DNA of 48,976 bases from Rhodobacteraceae bacterium UBA6141 (GTDB taxonomy: Bacteria > Pseudomonadota > Alphaproteobacteria > Rhodobacterales > Rhodobacteraceae): NCBI GenBank assembly GCA_002423245.1, contig DIVD01000002.1, positions 1 through 48,976 on the forward strand. The letters are read 5' to 3'. Below, piece by piece: positions 1 to 7,147 of the stretch. Position 1 is the first letter of the stretch. Each line of letters begins with the position of its first letter. Below the pieces are notes generated by a model that did not search any database, was not told the DNA's origin, and was given only the letters and a program-made list of their open reading frames with translations. Made by a program: the position numbers and the translations under genes.

Positions 1-716
1 ATCAGGTCCACGATCAGCTTCACCTCGTGCAGGCATTCGAAATAGGCCATTTCCGGCTCGTAGCCGGCTTCGACCAGCGTCTCGAAGCCCATGCGGATCA
101 GCTCCACCAGACCGCCGCAGAGCACCGCCTGTTCGCCGAAGAGGTCGGTTTCGCACTCCTGGCGGAAGCTCGTCTCGATGATGCCCGACCGGCCGCCGCC
201 GATGCCCGAGCAATAGGAGAGGCCGAGTTCCATCGCCTTGCCCGAGGCGTCCTGATGCACGGCCACGAGGCAGGGCACGCCGCCGCCCTTGGTGTATTCG
301 CCGCGCACCGTGTGGCCGGGGCCCTTGGGCGCCATCATGATGACATCGACGCCCGGCTTCGGCTCGATCAGGCCGAAATGCACGTTGAGCCCGTGGGCGA
401 AGGCGATCGCGGCGCCCTCGCGCAGGTTGTCATGCACGTATTTGCGGTAGGTGTCGGCCTGCAGCTCGTCGGGCATGGTGAACATGATCAGGTCGCACCA
501 GGCGGCGGCCTCGGCGATGGCCATGACCTTCAGCCCCTCGGCCTCGGCCTTCTTCGCGGAGGGCGAGCCTTCGCGCAGCGCCACGACAAGGTTCTTGGCG
601 CCCGAGTCGCGCAGGTTGAGGGCATGGGCATGGCCCTGGCTGCCATAGCCGAGGATGGCGACCTTCCTGTCCTTGATCAGGTTGATGTCGCAGTCACGGT
701 CGTAATACACACGCAT
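1..716 (-). CDS. ilvC: Ketol-acid reductoisomerase, 3' end cut off by window edge
   Basis: This enzyme converts acetolactate or acetohydroxybutyrate to the dihydroxy acid in valine and isoleucine synthesis, using NADPH in the cytoplasm. The protein begins MRVYYDRDCD and carries the Rossmann signature GYGSQGHAHALNLRDSG near residues 24-40, then MMAPKGPGHTVR and the acidic metal-binding stretch ending in ETDLFGEQAVLCGG. About 238 of the roughly 340 residues usual for the short (class I) form are present; the C-terminal part lies beyond base 1. Two Lrp/AsnC regulators start just upstream on the other strand, so leucine-type feedback control is plausible but is inferred only from context. Identification is secure. 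Confidence 0.97.
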   Translation of the reverse strand, partial: MRVYYDRDCDINLIKDRKVAILGYGSQGHAHALNLRDSGAKNLVVALREGSPSAKKAEAEGLKVMAIAEAAAWCDLIMFTMPDELQADTYRKYVHDNLREGAAIAFAHGLNVHFGLIEPKPGVDVIMMAPKGPGHTVRGEYTKGGGVPCLVAVHQDASGKAMELGLSYCSGIGGGRSGIIETSFRQECETDLFGEQAVLCGGLVELIRMGFETLVEAGYEPEMAYFECLHEVKLIVDL

Positions 717-839
717 GGGGCGGTCCTTTCGGTGGTGATGCGCGGATCATAGGCAGGGGCGCGACATGCGGCCTGCAAAGTTTGACGATCCCTCGCGTAT
801 CCGGCAAAGATCATGCGCTGAATGCGGGGAACGTGAAAA

Positions 840-1298
840 ATGTCTGCAGACGATACCGACCGGCGCATCCTGCGGCATCTGCTGGCCGATCCGATGCTGG
901 CGACCGCCGATCTTGCCGGGCGGGCGGGGGTGAGCACCGCGACCTGCTGGCGGCGGCTGGAACGGCTGCGCGGTGCGGGCATTCTGCGCGGACAGGAGGC
1001 GGTGATCGACTGGCGCGCGCTTGGCTATGAGGTGGAGGTGAGCCTGCGCTTCACGCTCGACAAGACCGACCCGCGCGCCTTCGACGAGTTCCTGTCGGCA
1101 GCGCGGCAGGTGCCCGAGGTGATCGGAATCGAGACCTTTCTCGGCCGGGTCGATGTGCGGCTGAGCGTGATCGCCCGCGACATGGCGCAGTATCAGGACA
1201 TCTATCGCCGCCGCATCCTGACCCTGCCGCATATCGCCGATATCGAGGCGCTGATGCTGATCGCCACGATCAAGGACGCGGAGAGCCTGCCGCTGTGA
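840..1298 (+). CDS. Lrp/AsnC family transcriptional regulator (first of tandem pair)
   Basis: This is a DNA-binding regulator of the Lrp/AsnC family, 152 residues long, the normal family size. An N-terminal winged helix (DTDRRILRHLLADP through the recognition helix VSTATCWRRLERLR, about residues 5-45) is followed by an RAM-type effector domain with a beta-alpha-beta-beta-alpha-beta pattern. The start is preceded by GGGGAA about 8 bases upstream. It is divergent from ilvC, with 123 bases between the two starts, and is followed by a paralogue at 1393. Family members bind amino acids and regulate amino-acid genes, so ilvC is the obvious candidate target. The ligand cannot be read from sequence. 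Confidence 0.9.
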   Translation: MSADDTDRRILRHLLADPMLATADLAGRAGVSTATCWRRLERLRGAGILRGQEAVIDWRALGYEVEVSLRFTLDKTDPRAFDEFLSAARQVPEVIGIETFLGRVDVRLSVIARDMAQYQDIYRRRILTLPHIADIEALMLIATIKDAESLPL

Positions 1299-1318
1299 CG
1301 CGGGGTGCCCCGGCAGAC

Positions 1319-1373
1319 GGGGAGGGCGCTGCCCTCCCCGGACCCCACCCGGGATATTTGGACCAGCAAGAAG
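1319..1373 (-). repeat. Interspersed intergenic element, copy A (core plus GC hairpin)
   Basis: Read on the minus strand, this contains CTTCTTGCTGG, then T, then CCAAATATCCCGGG, followed by a perfect 9-bp hairpin (GGGGAGGGC, 3-base loop, GCCCTCCCC; plus-strand 1319-1339). A second copy with the same core and a different but equally perfect hairpin lies at 29252-29299 in the opposite orientation. Here it fills the gap between the two Lrp genes. The hairpin could act as a terminator for the first Lrp gene. From memory this type of element is common between genes in Rhodobacteraceae, but its function is not known to me. Confidence 0.75.
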
Positions 1374-1392
1374 ATGAGGCGGGAGGGCCGGC

Positions 1393-1851
1393 ATGATCGA
1401 CCTTGACGATACCGACCGGGCGCTGCTGCGGGCGCTTGCGGGGGATGCCACGCAAAGCGCGGGGGCGCTCGGGCGGCGCCATGGCCTCAGCCAGCCTGCG
1501 GCCTGGCGCCGGATCCGCCGGCTGGAGGAGGCGGGGATCCTCAAGGGGCGCCGCGTGGTGCTGAACCGCGAGGCGCTTGGCTTCGGGGTGACGGTGTTCC
1601 TGGGGGTGAAGCTGGCGACCAGGGGCCGTGTCAGCCTCGAGGATTTCGAGCGCGCGGTGACGGCGATCCCCGAGGTGCAGGTGGTGCAGCATGTGCTGGG
1701 GCTGTTCGACTATCGCCTGCGGGTGGTGGCGCGCGACATCGCGGATTTCGAGCGGGTGCTGCGGCGGCGGATCATGACGCTGCCGGGCGTGGGGCAGGTG
1801 GAGGCGAATGTGCTGCTGTCCGAGGAGCGGCGGCCGGGGCCGCTGGGCTGA
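1393..1851 (+). CDS. Lrp/AsnC family transcriptional regulator (second of tandem pair)
   Basis: This is a second 152-residue Lrp/AsnC regulator, clearly paralogous to the one ending at 1298. Both share DTDR at the start, a WRR recognition-helix motif (LSQPAAWRRIRRLEEAG here), the ARDI segment and the RRRI-TLP motif near the C-terminus. GGGAGGG lies about 7 bases before the ATG. The gene ends 8 bases before the convergent monooxygenase gene. Such pairs could form mixed octamers or respond to different amino acids; that is inference. Confidence 0.9.
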   Translation: MIDLDDTDRALLRALAGDATQSAGALGRRHGLSQPAAWRRIRRLEEAGILKGRRVVLNREALGFGVTVFLGVKLATRGRVSLEDFERAVTAIPEVQVVQHVLGLFDYRLRVVARDIADFERVLRRRIMTLPGVGQVEANVLLSEERRPGPLG

Positions 1852-1858
1852 GGCAGGG

Positions 1859-3061
1859 TCAGCGCAGGCCGAGGCCCGCGCGCATCAGCGTCTTGCGCAG
1901 CGGCGCGAGCGAGGAGAGCGCGCTCAGCGCCCCGGCGCGCAGGTCGCGCAGCGGGCGCGGCGCGAGCATCGAGGCGCGGTTCAGAAGGTCGATGCCGGCG
2001 ACGCGGGCCTGCAGCTCGGGCCAGCGGCGGCGGTGATAGGCGGTGAGCATCGCGCGCTCGCCGATCCGGTCCGGCGCGGCGCTGGCAAGCTCCAGCAGCA
2101 CGCGCAGGTCGGCGAGGCTCATGTTCAGGCCCTGCGCGCCGATGGGCGGCACCACATGCGCGGCCTCGGCGATCAGTGCGCTGCGCGGGCCATGCAGGCG
2201 CGCGGCGATCTGGCTGATCATCGGCCAGATCTGGCGCCGGGTCGCCAGCGTCAGCGGGCCGAAGAGGCCGCAGCTGCGCGCGGTCATGTCGGCCTCGAAC
2301 TCCGCCACCGGCAGCGCGGCAAGCCGCTCGGCCTCGGGCCCCCGCTCCATCCAGACCACGGCGGAGGAGGGCAGGCCGTCCCGGTCGGGCAGCGGCACCA
2401 GCGTGAAGGGGCCGCCCGAGCGGTGGATTTCGGTCGAGACATTGCCATGCGGGATGGGGTGGGTGACGGCGAAGGCCAGCGCCTTCTGCCCGTAGCGGAT
2501 GGTGCGGGCCGCGATCCCCAGCGCCTCGCGCACCGGGCTGCCCCGGCCATCGGCGGCGACCACCATGCGGGCGCGCAGCCGGCTGCCATCCGTGAGGGCG
2601 ACGATGGCCCCCGCGTCGCGCGTAACCATCCCGGCAAAGCCGGTGCCGGGGCGGAAATCGACGCCCGGCATCCCGGCCAGCCGCGCCACCATCTCGCGCC
2701 GCAAGAGCCAGTTGGGGAGGTTCCAGCCGAAGGGCTGATCGGAGATCTCGGCGGCGTCGAAGTCGCGCGTGACGCGCGCCACGGGGGCCGCGCCGCCGGC
2801 ATCGACGATGCGCATCACCTGCAGGGGCGTCGCGAAGGGCGCGAGCCGGTCCCACAGGCCCGCCGCCTTAAGCACCCGGACCGAGGGTTGCAGGAAGGCG
2901 GTGCTGCGCAGGTCGGCCCCGGCATCGGCATCCGAGGTGACGGGCGGCGCGGGATCGATGCAGGTGACGCGAAAGCCGGCGGCGCCGAAGGCCGAGGCGG
3001 CGGTCAGCCCGGCGACCCCGCCGCCGCAGATCAGGATATCGGTCGCGTCATGTGCCATCAT
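1859..3061 (-). CDS. UbiH/UbiF/COQ6-type FAD-dependent monooxygenase
   Basis: This is a 400-residue class A flavoprotein monooxygenase of the ubiquinone ring-hydroxylase type. The N-terminal dinucleotide fold has ILICGGGVAGLTAAS (residues about 8-22), a mid-protein DG motif (VVAADGRGSPVREALG) and the C-terminal PPIGAQGLN stretch that defines the Ubi hydroxylase subfamily. The usual GD of the ribityl-binding motif (GDAAH) is replaced by AE (LIAEAAHVV). The first of two adjacent ATG codons is chosen because GGAGG precedes it with about 6 bases spacing. The likely role is one of the ring hydroxylations in ubiquinone synthesis at the membrane; which carbon is modified cannot be said. Confidence 0.88.
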   Translation of the reverse strand: MMAHDATDILICGGGVAGLTAASAFGAAGFRVTCIDPAPPVTSDADAGADLRSTAFLQPSVRVLKAAGLWDRLAPFATPLQVMRIVDAGGAAPVARVTRDFDAAEISDQPFGWNLPNWLLRREMVARLAGMPGVDFRPGTGFAGMVTRDAGAIVALTDGSRLRARMVVAADGRGSPVREALGIAARTIRYGQKALAFAVTHPIPHGNVSTEIHRSGGPFTLVPLPDRDGLPSSAVVWMERGPEAERLAALPVAEFEADMTARSCGLFGPLTLATRRQIWPMISQIAARLHGPRSALIAEAAHVVPPIGAQGLNMSLADLRVLLELASAAPDRIGERAMLTAYHRRRWPELQARVAGIDLLNRASMLAPRPLRDLRAGALSALSSLAPLRKTLMRAGLGLR

Positions 3062-3126
3062 CGGGCCCTCCTGCCGCCCGATCTAGCGCGGCGGGCGGCA
3101 AAGGTCCAAGCGGCAATCGGCGGCGA

Positions 3127-3366
3127 TCACCCGCGCGTGAGCGCGATCAGCAGCACGAACATCACCGGCACGCAGGCCAGCGCGACGAGGCCGAGCGCGG
3201 GCAGGCCCCAGGTCATCACCGCGATGGCGACGAGGCTGACCAGCATCACGATGGCATACCAGATGTTGCCGTGGAAGTCGCGGGCAAGGTCGCGGGCGAT
3301 CCAGCCGAGGACGGGGATGTGGAAGTACCAGCGGCGCGCGAAGGTCGCGCGGGCAAGGTCGGTCAT
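3127..3366 (-). CDS. Small membrane protein, unknown function
   Basis: This short reading frame encodes 79 residues starting MTDLARATFARRWYF. After a basic, aromatic N-terminus, two hydrophobic segments at about residues 37-53 and 55-77 would form a membrane hairpin, ending in LTRG. It sits between the HAD phosphatase gene and the UbiH-type gene on the same strand, 65 bases before the latter. I do not recognise the family. Start choice rests on the ATG that opens a plausible protein, and the upstream stretch does not extend credibly. Its position suggests co-transcription with the monooxygenase. Confidence 0.7.
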   Translation of the reverse strand: MTDLARATFARRWYFHIPVLGWIARDLARDFHGNIWYAIVMLVSLVAIAVMTWGLPALGLVALACVPVMFVLLIALTRG

Positions 3367-3460
3367 GGCGGTGGTTCTCCTGTTCGCGGGCCGCAGACTG
3401 GCGCCGGCGCGGGGGCGCGGCCAGAGCGCAGATTGCCGCAGTGCGTCGGCAGGTCGCAGG

Positions 3461-4111
3461 TCAGCCGGTCCGCAAATGCGCGAGGAAGCCGGCCAGATCG
3501 GCGGTATGGTGGTGGATATGCGGCGCGGGCGCGGGCGCGGGCGCGACATGGACGGTGCGCATCCCCATCGCATGCGGGGCGGCGAGGTTGCGCGCATCAT
3601 CCTCGAACATCGCGCCATTGGCCGGGTCCAGCCCGTCGGCGGCAAAGATCGCCTCGAAGGCCGCGCGCTCAGGCTTGGGGCGGAAGCCGGCATGTTCCAC
3701 GCCATAGACCGCATCGAACAGGTCCGACAGCCCGCGCGCCGCCAGCACCCGTTCGGCATGGGGCGCCGAGCCGTTGGTATGGACGATCCGCCGCCCCGGC
3801 AGCGCCGCGATGCCCGCGCGCAGGGCGGGATCGGGGGTCAGATGGCCCAGGTCGATCTTGTGCACCTCGGCCAGGTAGGGCGCCGGATCGACGCCGTGTT
3901 CGTGCATCAGCCCGGCAAGGGTGGTGCCGTAGATCTGCCAGTAATGGCGGCGCAGGCGGTCCGCCTCCGCGCGCTCCAGCTTCAGCGCGGCCATCACCCA
4001 GGCGGTCATCCGCGCCTCGATCTGGTCGAAGAGCCGCGCCGAGGGAGGATAGAGGGTGTTGTCGAGGTCGAAGACCCAGTGCGCGACGTGGCTGAACATG
4101 TTTGCGGGCAT
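3461..4111 (-). CDS. HAD-family hydrolase, probable pyrimidine 5'-nucleotidase
   Basis: This 216-residue protein has the HAD catalytic motif I near the N-terminus (VFDLDNTLYP, with nucleophile and acid Asp), an alpha-helical cap, motif II in IVHTNGSAPHAERVL, the lysine region FRPKPERAAFE, and motif III in MFEDDARNL. The FDLDNTLY form and the length match the SDT1/PhoE-like 5'-nucleotidase group that dephosphorylates UMP or CMP. A GCGGGC microrepeat near the C-terminus encodes APAPAPAP. An alternative start is the ATG four codons later; neither has a strong ribosome-binding site. It is divergent from the GntR gene. Confidence 0.87.
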   Translation of the reverse strand: MPANMFSHVAHWVFDLDNTLYPPSARLFDQIEARMTAWVMAALKLERAEADRLRRHYWQIYGTTLAGLMHEHGVDPAPYLAEVHKIDLGHLTPDPALRAGIAALPGRRIVHTNGSAPHAERVLAARGLSDLFDAVYGVEHAGFRPKPERAAFEAIFAADGLDPANGAMFEDDARNLAAPHAMGMRTVHVAPAPAPAPHIHHHTADLAGFLAHLRTG

Positions 4112-4283
4112 GGTCCGAGAGTAGCCGCCGCGGGGGCGTCCGGCAATGGCGGCAGGGCGGCGGGGGCGGCGGGGGCGGCGCTTCGCGCCTTGCCCTTTGC
4201 TGCCGCTCGCGCTTAGGGTTCGCGCTCATCGGACCGAGGGACCGGCAGGGAGCCCGAGGACTTGCAGGGGGAACGGCCGCCGG

Positions 4284-4916
4284 ATGCAGAAGGACGCCTA
4301 CACGCTGATCCTCGAGGCGATCGACGCGGGAACCTACCGGCCGGGCGACCGGCTGGTGGAATCCGAGCTGGCCGAGCGATTCGGCGTGTCGCGCACCCCG
4401 ATCCGCGAGGCGCTGCAGCGGCTGGAGACGCAATCCATGCTGACCCGCGACGGGCGCAGCCTGATCGTCGCCAGCCTCGACCACAACCAGTTGGCCGAGC
4501 TTTACGTGGTGCGGGCCGAGCTGGAGGGGCTGGCCGCCCGCCTTGCCGCGCGCCATGCCAGCCCCGAGGAGATGCGGGTGCTGCGCGACATGGTCGAGGC
4601 GGACCGCCAGTTGCTGAACGATCCGGCCGCGCTCAGCCGGGCGAACCGGCGGTTTCACAAGATGATCCATCTTGCCTCGCACAACCGCTATCTGGTGCAG
4701 CAGCTTGACCTTGTGCATCGCTCGATGGCGCTGCTGGCCTCGACCTCGCTGGCGGCGGAGGGGCGCACGGAAACCGCGCTGGCGGAACATGACGCCATCG
4801 TGCGCGCCATCGAGGCGCGCGACGAGGCGGCAGCGCAACTGGCGCTGCGGGCGCATATCTCGAAGGCCTTCGAGACGCGGCTGAAGATCGACGCGGGGGA
4901 GCTGCGCTCGCGCTAG
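4284..4916 (+). CDS. GntR-family transcriptional regulator with FCD domain
   Basis: This is a 210-residue regulator of the FadR/VanR branch. Residues about 3-65 form the winged helix (TYRPGDRLVESELAERFGVSRTPIREALQRLE), and the C-terminal all-helical FCD domain carries the expected metal-binding histidines (RRFHKMIH, LAEHDAIV, RAHISKAF). Such proteins sense organic acids. An in-frame ATG exists 138 bases upstream, but AGGGGGAA at 4266-4273, 10 bases before base 4284, and the domain boundary support this start. The gene ends with a 4-base overlap with the convergent glycosyltransferase. No target operator was identified. Confidence 0.92.
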   Translation: MQKDAYTLILEAIDAGTYRPGDRLVESELAERFGVSRTPIREALQRLETQSMLTRDGRSLIVASLDHNQLAELYVVRAELEGLAARLAARHASPEEMRVLRDMVEADRQLLNDPAALSRANRRFHKMIHLASHNRYLVQQLDLVHRSMALLASTSLAAEGRTETALAEHDAIVRAIEARDEAAAQLALRAHISKAFETRLKIDAGELRSR

Positions 4917-6937
4917 CCGCTCGGCGCGGGGCCGGGGGCAGGGGCCGCTGCCGGCAGCGGCGCGCCGGCCTCGCCGGGGCCGTGGCTGGCGTCAAAGACG
5001 CCGTGCTGGGTCTTGTCCCAGTAGAACGGCCTTGTCACCACCTCGTGCAGCGCCTTCCAGGCCGACAGCGTGCCGAGCGGGTGGTAGAGGCAGAGCGTCG
5101 GCACCCAGGCCGCCAGATGCCGGTGCCGCGGCCCGCGCACCGCCCAGAGCCCGCACAGGATGTTCACCGCCTCGGAGCCGAGGAACACCGCCGTCATTGC
5201 CGGCAGCAGCCAGCCGGGCAGGCCCGCGGTCAGCGGATGCGGCAGGCCGAGCGACAGTACCCAGAACGTCCAGAGCAGCGGCGCGAGCAGGGCCTGGGTC
5301 AGCGAGCCGAGAAACATCACCTGAAAGCCGAACATCGGCCAGGGCCCAAGCTCGCGCCACAGCCGCAGCGGGTCGCGCATGTGCACGCCCCAGGTCATCG
5401 CGTACCCCTTCTGCCAGCGCGAGCGCTGCCGGACCCAGGGCAGGGCGCGGCAATTCGCCTCCTCCTGCGTCACGCTGTCGATCAGTTCGGTGCGATAGCC
5501 GCTGCGGGCAAGGCGCAGGCCGAGGTCGGCATCCTCGGTCACGTTATGCGCGTCCCAGCCGCCAAGCGCTTCCAGCGGCCCCCGGCGGAAGAACAGCGTC
5601 GTGCCCCCCAGCGGCACCGCCAGCCCCAGCCGGGCGATGCCGGGCAGCACCACGCGGAACCAGCTGGCATATTCGACGGTAAAGCAGCGCGACAGCCAGT
5701 TGCTGCGCGGGTTGTAGAAATCGAGGATGCCCTGCAGGCAGACCACCTCCTCCGGCGCCTCGGCAAGGCGGGCGACGACCTTGCGGATCTGGTCCGGGTC
5801 GGGCGCATCCTCGGCATCATAGACGCCGATGATGCTGCCCCGGCAGAAGGTCAGCGCGAAGTTGAGCGCGCGGGGCTTGGTCTTGATCGGGCCCTGCGGC
5901 ACCACCACCATGCGCATCCAGTGCGGCAAGTCGGCGCCGGCAAGCGCCTGGCGGGTGACCTCGTCCTCCTCCTCGACCACCAGCACGATGTCGAGCAGCT
6001 CCCTCGGGTAGTCGAGCCGCCCGAGCCGCTGCACCAGACGCGCGGCAATGTCATGTTCGCGGAACATCGGCACCATCACCGACACCACCGGCAGCCGGTC
6101 CGGCGCGGCGCCGCGCATGGGCAGGGCGAGCACGCCCTCGGGCAGCGCGGGCGCCGCCGCCGCCTGCGGCCGATGCGGGCGCAGCATCACCAGCAGCGCC
6201 GCCAGCTTCAGCCCCTGCGCCAGCACCAGCGTGCCGACCGTCCAGCAGAACAGCGCCCCCAGCACCAGCCCCGGCGCCAGCAGCAACCCTGCCGCCAGCA
6301 GCGCCAGCAGCATCATCGCGCCGCGCCCGGCATCGGCGCCGCGGCAGCTCAGATCGGCCGGCACCTGCACCTCGGCCCGGCGTGCCAGCACCGTCTGCCG
6401 CACCGCCAGAACCGCCGCGTGAATCTCGCGCTCGGGCGCCAGCGCCATCGCGCAGGGGCCGAAGGCGGCCGTCAGCCGCGGCAGAAGCGCCTGAAAGGCA
6501 TCGGGCCGGGCGGTCGCCACCACCGTCGCGCCGCCGACGCGCCGCCAGGGCAGCACCGCCTCGCGCAGGCAGGTTTCGGGGCCGAGCCGGTCCAGCAGCC
6601 GCGGATCGGGGGGCTGGCGGGCGAGGTCCGGCACCTCGGCCCCCCAATGCGCGCCGAGCGCCGCCATCAGATCGGCCTCGGACACCCAGCCATGCGCCTG
6701 CAGGATCTCGCCAAGCGGCAGGCCCTGCCGGTCGCGCATCGCCACGGCGCGCAGCAGGTCGGCGGGATCGACTGCCCCCATCTCCAGCAGGATCCGGCCG
6801 AGCGGCTTGCGTTCGGGCCGCGTGCGGCGGGGGATGGCGCGCAGCGCCTCGGGGCGCGGCTCGGGGCGCGGCTCGGGCAGGGGGGAAGGCGGGGCGGCGT
6901 GCCGGGGCAGAAGCCGAAGATGCGGTCTTTGCGACAT
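4913..6937 (-). CDS. Membrane glycosyltransferase (GT2) with N-terminal MshEN/GspE-N-like domain
   Basis: This 674-residue protein combines a proline/arginine-rich N-terminus with PEPR repeats (about 20-30), two successive GspE-N/MshEN-type motifs (LGRILLEMGAVDPADLLRAV near 46-65 and LGEILQAHGWVSEADLMAAL near 75-94), and two transmembrane segments near 205-250. A processive GT2 catalytic domain follows, with DAED (about 374), TEDAD (about 467) and QRSRW (about 505), and then C-terminal membrane helices. The QxxRW motif is typical of cellulose or poly-glucosamine type synthases. The architecture resembles NfrB and XagB, both glycosyltransferases with an MshEN-type domain. It probably makes an exopolysaccharide at the inner membrane. 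A CtrA-type palindrome lies 74 bases upstream of the start. The polymer is unknown. Confidence 0.9.
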   Translation of the reverse strand: MSQRPHLRLLPRHAAPPSPLPEPRPEPRPEALRAIPRRTRPERKPLGRILLEMGAVDPADLLRAVAMRDRQGLPLGEILQAHGWVSEADLMAALGAHWGAEVPDLARQPPDPRLLDRLGPETCLREAVLPWRRVGGATVVATARPDAFQALLPRLTAAFGPCAMALAPEREIHAAVLAVRQTVLARRAEVQVPADLSCRGADAGRGAMMLLALLAAGLLLAPGLVLGALFCWTVGTLVLAQGLKLAALLVMLRPHRPQAAAAPALPEGVLALPMRGAAPDRLPVVSVMVPMFREHDIAARLVQRLGRLDYPRELLDIVLVVEEEDEVTRQALAGADLPHWMRMVVVPQGPIKTKPRALNFALTFCRGSIIGVYDAEDAPDPDQIRKVVARLAEAPEEVVCLQGILDFYNPRSNWLSRCFTVEYASWFRVVLPGIARLGLAVPLGGTTLFFRRGPLEALGGWDAHNVTEDADLGLRLARSGYRTELIDSVTQEEANCRALPWVRQRSRWQKGYAMTWGVHMRDPLRLWRELGPWPMFGFQVMFLGSLTQALLAPLLWTFWVLSLGLPHPLTAGLPGWLLPAMTAVFLGSEAVNILCGLWAVRGPRHRHLAAWVPTLCLYHPLGTLSAWKALHEVVTRPFYWDKTQHGVFDASHGPGEAGAPLPAAAPAPGPAPSG

Positions 6938-7010
6938 GATGTGCGACGTGGCCCCCCGCTGCCCCCGGCGCGGACCCCGCGGCCCGGCCCCGGCATCTTC
7001 GGCTCGGGAT

Positions 7011-7029
7011 GGTTAACAGCGCGTTAACC
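7011..7029. promoter_or_regulatory. Candidate CtrA-binding palindrome
   Basis: GGTTAAC, five bases, then GTTAACC form a perfect inverted repeat. Both strands match the CtrA full-site consensus TTAA-N7-TTAAC. AT-rich words are rare in this sequence, which makes a chance match less likely. It lies 74 bases before the start codon of the MshEN-glycosyltransferase and downstream of carA, so it should serve the former. Confidence 0.6.
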
Positions 7030-7097
7030 GCTTATGGCGGAAGGCCAAAATCCCGCGCCTCGCGCAAGGCCAAACTCCTTGCGCGTCGTGCAAGGCG

Positions 7098-7126
7098 AAC
7101 ACCCTGCGGCGGGGCCACAGGGTGTT
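7098..7126 (-). terminator. Hairpin downstream of carA, possible terminator
   Basis: AACACCCTG and CAGGGTGTT pair over 9 bases around an 11-base loop, 22 bases past the carA stop codon. There is no clear T-run on the minus strand, so it may slow or terminate transcription only weakly, or protect the 3' end. Confidence 0.4.
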
Positions 7127-7147
7127 GCCGGCGGGGGAAAGGCGGGG

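Noticed and set aside
717..839. Promoter of ilvC (TATGAT on the minus strand near 746-751)
   Set aside because: The -10 is good, but no acceptable -35 occurs at 16-18 bases, so it was not listed.
1808..4216. Very long open frame on the plus strand antisense to the UbiH-type and HAD genes
   Set aside because: GC-rich codon use removes stops from antisense frames. The translation is Arg/Gly/His-rich with no domain, while the opposite strand encodes recognisable proteins.
4146..4283. N-terminal extension of the GntR regulator
   Set aside because: The extension is Arg/Gly-rich from a GGC-repeat stretch. A good ribosome-binding site and the winged-helix boundary support the later ATG.
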